From positions 1 to 61,860 of the forward strand of contig CAZGLO010000013.1 of NCBI GenBank assembly GCA_964526735.1: 61,860 nt of DNA. Reading direction: 5' to 3'. How positions within the stretch are numbered: the stretch's first letter is position 1; every line of letters starts with the position of its first letter. This document shows positions 9,310 to 16,727 of the stretch, piece by piece. The DNA comes from JAAUSY01 sp964526735. GTDB lineage: Bacteria > Chloroflexota > Chloroflexia > Chloroflexales > Chloroflexaceae. The notes beneath the pieces were generated by a model that worked only from the letters and a program-made list of their open reading frames with translations, had not been told where the DNA came from and did no database searches. Both the position numbers and the translations under genes were made by a program.

Positions 9310-11120
9310 GATGACGATTGTCCCTCCTTCTGTGGCAATGGCCGCACATCTATGTTCAGTTCTTTGAGTTGCTTCTCATCAACGGGCGATGGCGCGCTCG
9401 TCATCAGGTCAAAGGCTTGTTGCGTCTTGGGGAAGGCCATCACTTCGCGGATGGTCGTTTCGTCCGCCAACAGCATCACGAGCCGGTCAAGCCCGCATGC
9501 AATTCCGCCGTGGGGCGGGGCACCAAACTCAAACGCCTCAAGCATATGCCCAAACCGCTCGTGCGCCGTCTGCTCGTCGATCCCCAAGAGCTGAAACATC
9601 GCCTGCTGGACGTGGCGGCGGTAGATCCGCAAGCTCCCCCCGCCAAGCTCGTAGCCGTTGAGGATGATATCGTAGGCCTTGGCACGGACGTTTCCTGGGT
9701 CGTGCTCAAGCAGAGGCAGATCGTCATCTACGGGCGAGGTGAAGGGGTGATGCATCGCGTCCCACCGCTCCTCATCCTCGTTCCACTCCACCAGCGGGAA
9801 GTCAGTGATCCACGCAAAGGCAAGCACATTCGGGTCGATTAGGTCGAGCCGCGCAGCAAATTCACGGCGGAGTTTATCAAGCGCCGCCGCCACCACCGGC
9901 TTGCTATCCGCCACCAGCAGGATAAGATCACCGGGGATTGCCTGGAACCGCTCGATCATCGCCAGGAACAGCTTGTCGCTCATAAACTTGGCGAAGGAAG
10001 AACGCACATCGGCGGCGGCAGTGGGGGCGGGTTTGTCAGGGTTCAGGGCCGCCCACGCCAACCCTTTCGCGCCGTTGGCCTTCGCAAGCTCGACCAACTG
10101 GTCAAGCTGCTTGCGGCTGTAGTCGCCACACCCGCGGATGCACAGCCCCTTCACTTGGCCACCCTGCTCTATGGCTCCCTTGAAGACCTGAAAATCTGTC
10201 CGTGAAGCGATATCAGAGATATCGACAAACTCAAGCCCATAACGCAGATCAGGCTTGTCGCTGCCGTAGCGATCCATTGCTTCGGCGTAGGTGAGGCGCG
10301 GGAATGGGGTGACAAGCTGCTTTTCAGGCACAATCTTCTGCGAAAGCGAGGTAAAGAGCCGCTCAATGAGGTTCAGGATATCTTCAAGCTCAATGAAACT
10401 CATCTCCATATCAAGCTGCGTGAACTCTGGTTGTCGGTCTGCGCGCTGATCCTCATCGCGGAAACAGCGGGCAATCTGGAAATACTTGTCATATCCAGCG
10501 ACCATCAAGAGCTGTTTGAGCTGTTGCGGGCTTTGCGGCAGGGCATAGAACGACCCCGGGTGGATGCGGCTTGGCACCAGGTAATCGCGCGCTCCTTCGG
10601 GGGTTGATTTGATGAGCAGCGGCGTCTCAACCTCAATGAAGTCCTCTTTATCGAGGAAATCGCGGATGAATTGCGTGGTGCGGTGGCGCAAAAGCATATT
10701 GCGCTGCATGCGTTCGCGTCGCAGGTCGAGATAGCGATATTTGAGCCGAAGGTTTTCCTCTTCATTCCCTTCGCGGGCGATGTAGAGCGGTGGTGTGTTG
10801 GCCGCATTGAGCACCAACACCGACGTGCCCTCCACCTCGATCTCGCCAGTGGGGATCTCTGGGTTGACCGACTCTTGCGGGCGGTGGCGGACAGTGCCAT
10901 GTACTTGGACGACGAACTCAGAACGAACATCGGAAGCGATGGCATGCGCTTCGGGGGTGACAGCCGAATCGACCACCACCTGCGTGACCCCATATCGGTC
11001 GCGCACATCGATAAAGATCAACGGCCCGTGGTCGCGACGGCGGTGTACCCACCCCGCCAAGATAATCTCCTGGCCCGCGTGGGAAGAACGTAGTTCGCCA
11101 CAGGTGTGCGTTCGGAACAT
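9306..11120 (-). CDS. aspS: Aspartyl-tRNA synthetase (bacterial type)
   Basis: This class II synthetase attaches aspartate to tRNA. The N-terminal OB-fold anticodon domain begins MFRTHTCGELR with GWVHRRRDHG. Motif 2 appears as FRDEDQRADRQPEFTQLD and motif 3 as GIACGLDRLVM, and the bacterial GAD-type insertion lies between them. I placed the start at the ATG at 11120, where GAAGGAG sits 5 nt upstream, giving 604 residues; an ATG at 11144 has no such site. The stop overlaps the HD gene start. Because gatB is also present in this window, the enzyme may be non-discriminating and charge tRNA-Asn as well, but I cannot decide that from the sequence. Confidence 0.96.
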   Translation of the reverse strand: MFRTHTCGELRSSHAGQEIILAGWVHRRRDHGPLIFIDVRDRYGVTQVVVDSAVTPEAHAIASDVRSEFVVQVHGTVRHRPQESVNPEIPTGEIEVEGTSVLVLNAANTPPLYIAREGNEEENLRLKYRYLDLRRERMQRNMLLRHRTTQFIRDFLDKEDFIEVETPLLIKSTPEGARDYLVPSRIHPGSFYALPQSPQQLKQLLMVAGYDKYFQIARCFRDEDQRADRQPEFTQLDMEMSFIELEDILNLIERLFTSLSQKIVPEKQLVTPFPRLTYAEAMDRYGSDKPDLRYGLEFVDISDIASRTDFQVFKGAIEQGGQVKGLCIRGCGDYSRKQLDQLVELAKANGAKGLAWAALNPDKPAPTAAADVRSSFAKFMSDKLFLAMIERFQAIPGDLILLVADSKPVVAAALDKLRREFAARLDLIDPNVLAFAWITDFPLVEWNEDEERWDAMHHPFTSPVDDDLPLLEHDPGNVRAKAYDIILNGYELGGGSLRIYRRHVQQAMFQLLGIDEQTAHERFGHMLEAFEFGAPPHGGIACGLDRLVMLLADETTIREVMAFPKTQQAFDLMTSAPSPVDEKQLKELNIDVRPLPQKEGQSSS

Positions 11121-11214
11121 AGAGACTCCTTCAGTAAGTAGCATATATCAGGGTGCACGAGTCGTCCAAGTTGCCGACTCGACCGTGTTTCGTTTGGAAC
11201 TTTTGCACAATGGC

Positions 11215-11223
11215 ATTATAGCA
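11215..11223 (-). promoter_or_regulatory. Extended -10 promoter element for aspS
   Basis: The minus strand reads TGCTATAAT, a perfect extended -10, about 95 bp before the aspS ATG. The position where a 17-bp-spaced -35 would lie reads AATAGG, a poor match. Confidence 0.5.
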
Positions 11224-11298
11224 CGATACAGGACTAACCTATTCAATCCAGATAGAGGTTTGTTCCTATTGCCTCTGTTCAAAGCCCTCCAAATGGTC

Positions 11299-11304
11299 TA
11301 TAAT
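11299..11304 (+). promoter_or_regulatory. TATAAT -10 element immediately before a start codon (leaderless candidate)
   Basis: A perfect TATAAT hexamer ends six bases before the ATG at 11311. A transcript begun at the usual distance would start at or within a base of that ATG, giving a leaderless mRNA. The best -35 candidate, TGTTCA at 11276-11281, is weak. The upstream ATG at 11293 overlaps the hexamer and is therefore unlikely to be the start. Confidence 0.45.
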
Positions 11305-11310
11305 AGAAAT

Positions 11311-12108
11311 ATGCGCAACCTTGACAGCCATCATAATAACCATAATAATATCCATAACGACATTACCTACATTCTAGGCATCCCCGTCCACAACCTGACG
11401 GAGGATGAGGCAATGGCGCGCATTGCGACCTTCCTTGCCTCTCCCGCCTCACAACGCCGTGGCCACCAGATAGTGACCACCAACCCAGAGTTTGTGATGG
11501 AGGCACAACGCAATCCTTCTTTCAGGGATGTGCTCTGCCATGCCGACCTTTCTGTGCCAGATGGCTTTGGGCTATTATTGGCTTCCCACTGGTATGGAAC
11601 GCCATTGCGCGGGCGGGTGACGGGTGTTTCGCTGACCAACCATCTGGCGGCATTGGCGGCCAAAAAAGGCTATCGTATCTTTTTCTTGGGAGCCGCGCCG
11701 GGCGTGGCAGAAGAAGCCGCCACCGTCCTCCAAACGCGCTATCCTGGATTGCAGTGCGCCGGATGTTATGCAGGCTCGCCCTACCTCGACGAAGAACCAG
11801 CGATACGAGAGATGATCCACGCCGCGCAGCCGGATATTCTCCTCGTTGCATATGGACATCCTGCACAAGACCTCTGGATTGCCCGCAATCAGCCAATGCT
11901 CAATATTCCCGTTGCGATGGGGGTGGGTGGCGTGTTTGATTATCTCTCGGGACGGGTGCCGCTTGCCCCGCCGTGGGTGCGAAAGATGGGGCTTGAATGG
12001 CTCTACCGGCTTATCAAGCAGCCGAGCCGCTGGCGGCGTATCTGGGTAGCGGTGCCGCTCTTCTCATGGAGAGTAGTTTGGTCAAGCAGAACGTCCCACC
12101 ATGTCTAG
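11311..12108 (+). CDS. WecG/TagA/CpsF-family glycosyltransferase
   Basis: Members of this family (GT26) transfer N-acetylmannosamine or related sugars to lipid-linked intermediates in wall polymer or enterobacterial common antigen synthesis. The protein shows the family hallmarks: ILGIPVHNL, TTNPEFVMEA, the catalytic-region ADLSVPDGFGLL, FFLGAAPGVAE, and a C-terminus with GVGGVFDYLSGRVPLAPPW and GLEWLYRL. I use the ATG at 11311 (265 residues). The next codons encode an Asn/His-rich low-complexity stretch (HHNNHNNIHND) from an ATAATAACC-type repeat. It is divergent from aspS, stands alone here, and probably acts at the inner face of the membrane. Confidence 0.9.
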   Translation: MRNLDSHHNNHNNIHNDITYILGIPVHNLTEDEAMARIATFLASPASQRRGHQIVTTNPEFVMEAQRNPSFRDVLCHADLSVPDGFGLLLASHWYGTPLRGRVTGVSLTNHLAALAAKKGYRIFFLGAAPGVAEEAATVLQTRYPGLQCAGCYAGSPYLDEEPAIREMIHAAQPDILLVAYGHPAQDLWIARNQPMLNIPVAMGVGGVFDYLSGRVPLAPPWVRKMGLEWLYRLIKQPSRWRRIWVAVPLFSWRVVWSSRTSHHV

Positions 12109-12114
12109 ATACTA

Positions 12115-12123
12115 TGGTATAAT
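12115..12123 (+). promoter_or_regulatory. Extended -10 promoter element for the carboxyltransferase gene
   Basis: TGGTATAAT, a perfect extended -10, begins six bases after the stop of the preceding gene and lies about 72 bp before the next start. No -35 match is visible at 16-18 bp. Confidence 0.5.
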
Positions 12124-12195
12124 TGCATTGGTTGAGAATAGAAATGCTGCAATTGCACCAGACATCACACTTCCAATGGGGGATCGCTGTTGTTT

Positions 12196-13749
12196 ATGAT
12201 ACAAAGTACCAAAGAGAAGATCGAAGAGTTTCGCAAACGGTGTGAGCAACACCTCAAGGGTGATCCAGACGCGGTACAAAAACAACATAGCCGTGGCAAG
12301 CTGACCGCCAGGGAACGCATCGATTCGTTGCTTGATCCTGGTTCGTTCGTCGAGCTTGATGCATTTGCGGTTCACCGCGCTACTCACTTCGGCCTCGACC
12401 GCCGCAAGCCGCTTGGCGATGGGGTCATCACTGGTCACGGCACGATTGACGGCCGTCCGGTTTGTATCTTTTCGCAGGACTTTACGGTATTTGGCGGGTC
12501 GTTGGGCGAGGTTTTCGCCGAGAAAATCTGTAAGGTGATGGATCTTGCCGTGCGCATGGGTGTCCCGTGCATTGGTATCAATGATAGTGGCGGGGCGCGC
12601 ATCCAAGAGGGCGTCGAATCACTTGGTGGCTATGCGGAGATCTTCTACCGAAACGTCCTGAGCAGCGGTGTTATCCCACAGCTTTCTATCATTGCGGGGC
12701 CGTGCGCCGGTGGAGCCGTCTACTCCCCCGTCATGACCGACTTTATCTTTATGATCAAGCACATTAGCCAGATGTTTATCACTGGCCCCGATGTGATTAG
12801 GACGGTCACTGGCGAAGAGGTGGCAGCCGAAGACTTGGGCGGTGCGATGACGCACAATAGCCGCAGCGGGGTGGCGCATTTTGCCGCCAACGACGAGCAA
12901 GAAGGGTTTGAACAATTACGCACACTGCTTTCGTTCATTCCCTCAAACAACATGGAAGACCCGCCCTATGTAACGCCAGAAGACGACCCTCAACGAATGG
13001 AAGAGCGGTTACAAACGCTCATTCCCGACAATCCCCGTCGCCCATATGACATGACCACCGCCATCGAGGCGATTGTAGACGATGAATATTTCTTTGAGGT
13101 ACAACCCTTCTGGGCACGCAACCTCATGATTGGGTTTGCCCGCCTTGATGGCCATGCAGTCGGCATTGTCGCCAATCAACCCATGCATCTTGCGGGTACC
13201 CTTGATATTGATAGCTCGGTGAAGGGGGCACGATTTGTGCGCTTCTGCGACTCGTTCAACATCCCCATTGTGACTTTTGTCGATGTTCCGGGGTTTCTCC
13301 CTGGTACGCAGCAAGAGTATGGTGGTATTATCCGCCACGGGGCCAAGCTGCTCTACGCCTACTGCGAAGCGACCGTACCCAAAATCACCGTCATTACGCG
13401 CAAGGCCTATGGCGGAGCCTACGATGTGATGGCCAGCAAACATATCCGGGCAGATTTCAACTTTGCCTGGCCTACAGCAGAGATCGCCGTGATGGGAGTG
13501 GACGCCGCAGTGCGCATTATCTTCCGCAAAGACCTCACCGAAGCCGCTGACCCCGCTGCCCGCCATGCCGAGCTTGTTGAGGATTATCAGAAGCGGTTTG
13601 CCAACCCATATGTTGCAGCCGAACGGGGCTACATTGACGCCGTGATTGAGCCTAAAGAGACCCGCCCAATCTTGACGCGAGCCTTAAAGATTGCAAAAAC
13701 CAAACGTCAAAGTCTGCCCGCTCGCAAACATGGCAACATTCCGTTGTAG
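12196..13749 (+). CDS. Acyl-CoA carboxylase carboxyltransferase subunit (PccB/MmdA-like)
   Basis: The protein belongs to the crotonase-fold carboxyltransferases that move CO2 from biotin to acetyl-, propionyl- or methylmalonyl-type CoA substrates. It has paired oxyanion-hole glycine motifs: GINDSGGARIQEGVESLGGY and AGPCAGGAVYSP in the N-half, then FVDVPGFLPGTQQEYGG and RKAYGGAYDVM in the C-half. The 517-residue length is typical of PccB or MmdA. The ATG at 12196 is preferred; a TTG at 12190 has slightly better spacing to a GGGGG run and would add two residues. No biotin carboxylase or biotin carrier gene adjoins it, so its partners must be encoded elsewhere and the substrate is unresolved. 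Confidence 0.93.
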   Translation: MIQSTKEKIEEFRKRCEQHLKGDPDAVQKQHSRGKLTARERIDSLLDPGSFVELDAFAVHRATHFGLDRRKPLGDGVITGHGTIDGRPVCIFSQDFTVFGGSLGEVFAEKICKVMDLAVRMGVPCIGINDSGGARIQEGVESLGGYAEIFYRNVLSSGVIPQLSIIAGPCAGGAVYSPVMTDFIFMIKHISQMFITGPDVIRTVTGEEVAAEDLGGAMTHNSRSGVAHFAANDEQEGFEQLRTLLSFIPSNNMEDPPYVTPEDDPQRMEERLQTLIPDNPRRPYDMTTAIEAIVDDEYFFEVQPFWARNLMIGFARLDGHAVGIVANQPMHLAGTLDIDSSVKGARFVRFCDSFNIPIVTFVDVPGFLPGTQQEYGGIIRHGAKLLYAYCEATVPKITVITRKAYGGAYDVMASKHIRADFNFAWPTAEIAVMGVDAAVRIIFRKDLTEAADPAARHAELVEDYQKRFANPYVAAERGYIDAVIEPKETRPILTRALKIAKTKRQSLPARKHGNIPL

Positions 13750-13828
13750 CGCTTGTGCTCGGGTATCAGACATATGCAGCCATATGGTTGATATATCTCT
13801 TACCTACTATTCTGGCTGTGGGGCTACA

Positions 13829-13881
13829 CAGCTTGGGTTTCGACCCTAGAAGCCCAACCCGTTAGGGTTGGGAGTAGTCAC
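13829..13881 (+). mobile_element. Solitary IS200/IS605-like right end (omega-RNA 3'-end-like hairpins)
   Basis: This segment has the layout seen at the 3' end of IS200/IS605-family tnpB elements. A small hairpin (GGGT-TTCG-ACCC, 13835-13846) is followed by GAAGCCC and a perfect 8-bp stem CCCAACCC-GTTA-GGGTTGGG (13853-13872), then AGTAGTCAC. No tnpA or tnpB reading frame lies on either side, so it would be an orphan end or a minimal non-autonomous derivative. The hairpins are read directly; the family assignment comes from memory of the characteristic end structure. An ordinary terminator is less likely because no U tract follows. Confidence 0.5.
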
Positions 13882-13957
13882 AACTTCTTTGTAATGTATT
13901 GTTGAGCACCTCTCCTTGCCCTATGACATCTGACATCCGACACATATTTGAACGATG

Positions 13958-13966
13958 TGATAGAAT
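13958..13966 (+). promoter_or_regulatory. Extended -10 promoter element before the anti-sigma kinase genes
   Basis: TGATAGAAT lies about 36 bp before the ATG at 14002 and matches the TGn-TAnAAT pattern. A purine-rich GGAGGGAGG follows at 13968-13976 but is too far from the ATG to be its main ribosome binding site. Confidence 0.4.
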
Positions 13967-14001
13967 AGGAGGGAGGTCAACACACAGCTGGTGGCACACT
14001 C

Positions 14002-14457
14002 ATGAGCGATGATACAAAGATTGAATCGGGTGAGCGTATGGTTGAATTGCGCCTCCCAAGTCGGTTAGGATATGAACGAGTTGCTATGGATGCCGCGTCG
14101 ACGCTTGCCAAGCGGATGGGGTTTCATGGAAATCGGGTTGACGACCTCAAGACTGCCATCAGTGAAGCTGTGACCAATGCCATTGAGCATGGCAATCAGC
14201 ACAATGAGGCAATGAAGGTCGTTGTGTTGTTAACAGCACGTGACAGCGAGCTGATCATCAGTGTGGCTGATGAAGGAAATACGGTGTTTGACCAGACGAG
14301 TGTCCCAACAACCCCGGATATCCAAAAAAAGCTCGATATGTCTGACAAAGGTGGGTGGGGGATTTGGTTGATACGTGAACTGATGGACGAAGTCGAAATC
14401 TCTACCGCGCCGAGCGGGGGAAACCAAGTACGGATGGTCATTCATCTCGAACAATAA
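14002..14457 (+). CDS. RsbW/SpoIIAB-like anti-sigma factor ATPase (first copy)
   Basis: This 151-residue GHKL-ATPase protein carries the N-box ISEAVTNAIEHGNQ, a degenerate G1 box (VADEGNTVFD) and a G2-like GGWGIWLIREL. Such proteins bind a sigma factor or a STAS partner and phosphorylate the STAS serine in partner-switching pathways. A second homologue follows 11 bp downstream, and a STAS protein lies 660 bp beyond. No PP2C phosphatase or sigma factor gene is present, so the rest of the switch must be elsewhere. The ATG at 14002 has only a weak CTGGTGG site upstream. Confidence 0.88.
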   Translation: MSDDTKIESGERMVELRLPSRLGYERVAMDAASTLAKRMGFHGNRVDDLKTAISEAVTNAIEHGNQHNEAMKVVVLLTARDSELIISVADEGNTVFDQTSVPTTPDIQKKLDMSDKGGWGIWLIRELMDEVEISTAPSGGNQVRMVIHLEQ

Positions 14458-14468
14458 GTCCGCAAACG

Positions 14469-14927
14469 ATGAGCCCACAGACTATGGAACTCTCTTTCCC
14501 GAGCGAACTTGGATATGAGGTTGTTGCCCGTGATGCAGTTGCGATGTATGCTCGTTGTATTGGCCTAACCACCGAGCGCATTGATGATCTCAAAACGGCG
14601 GTTTCCGAAGCATGCATTAACGCGATTGAGCACGGCAATCAACTCAAAATGGGGTTACGTGTCCATATTTCTTGTCAAGATGACGGCGACCGATTGTTGA
14701 TAGATGTGCGTGACCAAGGACAGAAGGAGGTCACCACGGAAAATAAGCCGATGAGCATCGAAGAGAAGATTGCCGGTCTTGGGCCACTCCGCGGGATGGG
14801 GTTGATGCTTATGGCGTCGCTCAGCGACGAGGCCGGGTTTATCCCAGTGCCACAGGGAAATTGCTACCGTCTGACGTTCTACTACCAGCATCATTCATCT
14901 CCTGTCGCCGCCGACGCCGATGCATAA
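14469..14927 (+). CDS. RsbW/SpoIIAB-like anti-sigma factor ATPase (second copy)
   Basis: A paralogue of the preceding protein, with N-box VSEACINAIEHGNQ, G1 VRDQGQ and a variant G2 region LRGMGLMLMASLSD. The two proteins share the opening SELGYEVVARDAVAMYA-like helix and the RIDDLKTAVSEA segment, and both are near 150 residues, so a tandem duplication followed by divergence is likely. Cotranscription is implied by the 11-bp gap. They may form a heterodimer or serve two STAS partners; the sequence alone does not decide between these. Confidence 0.87.
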   Translation: MSPQTMELSFPSELGYEVVARDAVAMYARCIGLTTERIDDLKTAVSEACINAIEHGNQLKMGLRVHISCQDDGDRLLIDVRDQGQKEVTTENKPMSIEEKIAGLGPLRGMGLMLMASLSDEAGFIPVPQGNCYRLTFYYQHHSSPVAADADA

Positions 14928-15114
14928 GATAACATGTGACGGCCATTTCCAAAGAACCACGAAAGAACCACGAAGATATGTGGGGTTGCATATAGCTGCA
15001 TGTGCTTGTACTTACTTCATCTCCAGACGCAACAGCACGACAGGTGATTAGAGCGAGATGATGGGAATGATGGATATTTGCTCTTGAACATCTAGAAAGT
15101 GGCAGTGAACCGCT

Positions 15115-15480
15115 ATGTTGGAAGACGAATTGACTGTTAGCACTCGCCAACGCGACAGCATCGCAATCATCGATCTGATGGGGGATGTGACAACATTTGC
15201 CGAAGAGAAGATCAATAATGCCTATCACGAAGTCACCAACCAAGGAGCACGACAAGTACTGCTCAACTTTCGGCAAAATGACTATATCAACAGTGCGGGC
15301 ATTGCGATTTTGATTGGGGTCGTGACTGAAGTCAATCGCAACAACCAAAAACTCGCGTTTAGCGGGTTGTCTCAACACTTTCAGAAGATTTTTCGGATGG
15401 TCGGCTTGGCACAGTATGCCGAGATCTATCAGACAGAAGAGGAGGCCGTAGAAAATCTCAAGGTTACGGCCACGGCATAG
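15115..15480 (+). CDS. STAS-domain anti-anti-sigma factor
   Basis: This 121-residue protein is a single STAS domain in the SpoIIAA/RsbV group. The phosphorylatable serine lies in NDYINSAGIAIL, in the standard loop position, and the domain ends with SQHFQKIFRMVGLAQYAEIY. It should compete with a sigma factor for one of the two upstream RsbW-like kinases when unphosphorylated. A 187-bp gap separates it from them and contains a short AAAGAACCACG direct repeat. The ribosome binding site is weak. It is convergent with the sugar kinase gene. Confidence 0.9.
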   Translation: MLEDELTVSTRQRDSIAIIDLMGDVTTFAEEKINNAYHEVTNQGARQVLLNFRQNDYINSAGIAILIGVVTEVNRNNQKLAFSGLSQHFQKIFRMVGLAQYAEIYQTEEEAVENLKVTATA

Positions 15481-15510
15481 CCTGTGTATCTTGGTTGGCG
15501 GAGCGAGGTG

Positions 15511-15570
15511 GGACGATATGGGACGATATGGGACGATATGGGACGATATGGGACGATATGGGACGATGTG
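15511..15570. repeat. Six tandem copies of a 10-bp unit (GGACGATATG)
   Basis: Five exact copies of GGACGATATG and a sixth with one change (GGACGATGTG) run head to tail in the spacer between the convergent STAS and sugar kinase genes. There are no spacers between units, so this is not CRISPR-like. The 10-bp period is close to one DNA helical turn, which would place every unit on one face of the duplex. Replication slippage explains it adequately; protein binding is possible. Confidence 0.9.
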
Positions 15571-15617
15571 ATAATGTGGCATAACAGCAAGACGAGAGAG
15601 CAAAGCAGAAAACATGG

Positions 15618-16688
15618 TTATGCCATCGCGGCAGCCCGCAATTCTTCTGGGGTCGTCACAGAATTCCCAAACTTCCGCGCAACCAAGGCAGAGGCGATGC
15701 TGGCGAGCCGTGCCCCAAGAGCAGGCGCGATACCAGCAACATGTGCCAATGTTGCGAGCGCGATGAAGGTATCGCCGGCTCCTGTTGTATCATATACCTC
15801 ACTTACATCTGTTGCATCGATATGGAGATAATCAACATTTTCCCCAATGATTGACACTCCACGAGGGCCACGAGTCACCATAACGACTTGTGCCTGGAGG
15901 CGGGCTTGCAATATCCCTATTCCTGAGCGGATATCCTCTTCTTCCTGGAACGGCATCCCGTCCAGCGCGGTCGATGCCTCAACGTCGTTACACCGAAAGA
16001 GATCAACACCCCAATAATAGTGTGCATTTCCTTGCGCGTCTACCGTGAAAGCCACCTGGTGGTGTTTACACAGCGTACGGATGGTATCGACCACGTGTGG
16101 GCTTAATAGTCCAAGCTGGTAATCTGAACACAAAACAGCGTTGACGTGGGGAATAAAGCCCGCCACCATTTCCAACAGTTGCTCTTCATGGGTTCTCGCA
16201 AGTGGGCGGCGGTCAACGCGATCTAGCCGTGCGACGTGGTGTGGAAGGCGGGGCGGTTCGTGTGCCATAATACGGGTTTTGGTGGTAGTAGAGCGGTCGG
16301 GGAGCGTTAAGATACCTGCAGGCGAAATGCCAGCGTGGTGGAGTGCTTCTTTGAGCTGTGCCCCTTCTTCGTCGTCGCCAACCACCCCCACTTGTATCGC
16401 CTTACTCCCCATGGCCACAATGTTACGAGCGGGGTTGGCCGCCGCTCCCAAGATGACTTCACGGTGTGTCATTTCCAACACAGGTACGGGGGCCTCGCGG
16501 GAGAGGCGCGTCGCCCGGCCGTAGCGATATTCATCCAGCGTAACATCCCCCACGACCAGAATATTCCAACCGGCAAGACGCGAAATCAATTCAGGATATG
16601 CAGGATATGCGGGATATGCAGGACATGCAGGAGGAATGGTATCATAGGTATTATCCGTGTTATCCGCATTATGAGTGGTGTGTATCAT
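15618..16688 (-). CDS. RfaE/HldE-type PfkB-family sugar kinase (stand-alone)
   Basis: The protein matches the kinase domain of HldE/RfaE, which phosphorylates heptose 7-phosphate at O-1 for ADP-heptose synthesis. It shows VVGDVTLDEYRYG, LSREAPVPVLE, a GAAANPARNI segment and the catalytic DTTGAGDTF near the C-terminus. The cytidylyltransferase-like second domain of HldE is absent, so adenylylation would need a separate enzyme. Its N-terminus is odd: an Asn/Asp/Thr-rich stretch, then PAYPAYPAYPE encoded by four 9-bp repeats (16592-16627). That segment precedes the conserved fold and may lie upstream of the true start, although no better start is visible. Confidence 0.82.
   Translation of the reverse strand: MIHTTHNADNTDNTYDTIPPACPAYPAYPAYPELISRLAGWNILVVGDVTLDEYRYGRATRLSREAPVPVLEMTHREVILGAAANPARNIVAMGSKAIQVGVVGDDEEGAQLKEALHHAGISPAGILTLPDRSTTTKTRIMAHEPPRLPHHVARLDRVDRRPLARTHEEQLLEMVAGFIPHVNAVLCSDYQLGLLSPHVVDTIRTLCKHHQVAFTVDAQGNAHYYWGVDLFRCNDVEASTALDGMPFQEEEDIRSGIGILQARLQAQVVMVTRGPRGVSIIGENVDYLHIDATDVSEVYDTTGAGDTFIALATLAHVAGIAPALGARLASIASALVARKFGNSVTTPEELRAAAMA
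16592..16627. repeat. 9-bp tandem repeat (CAGGATATG) in the sugar kinase N-terminus
   Basis: Four copies (two exact, CGGGATATG and CAGGACATG) run head to tail and stay in frame, encoding repeated Pro-Ala-Tyr on the minus strand. The triplet-multiple period preserves the reading frame, unlike the 10-bp repeat in the adjacent noncoding spacer. Confidence 0.85.
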
Positions 16689-16727
16689 AAGCTTTCTAGA
16701 GAGCCATCGGAGTAACCAGAAGGAACC

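Noticed and set aside
15511..15570. Tandem repeat as a CRISPR array
   Set aside because: Units are 10 bp with no intervening spacers and there are no cas genes.
14839..15615. 258-residue minus-strand open frame opposite the STAS gene with Tyr-Arg-Pro-Ile-Ser-Ser repeats
   Set aside because: The repeats are just the 10-bp array read in frame; the remainder is antisense to the STAS gene.
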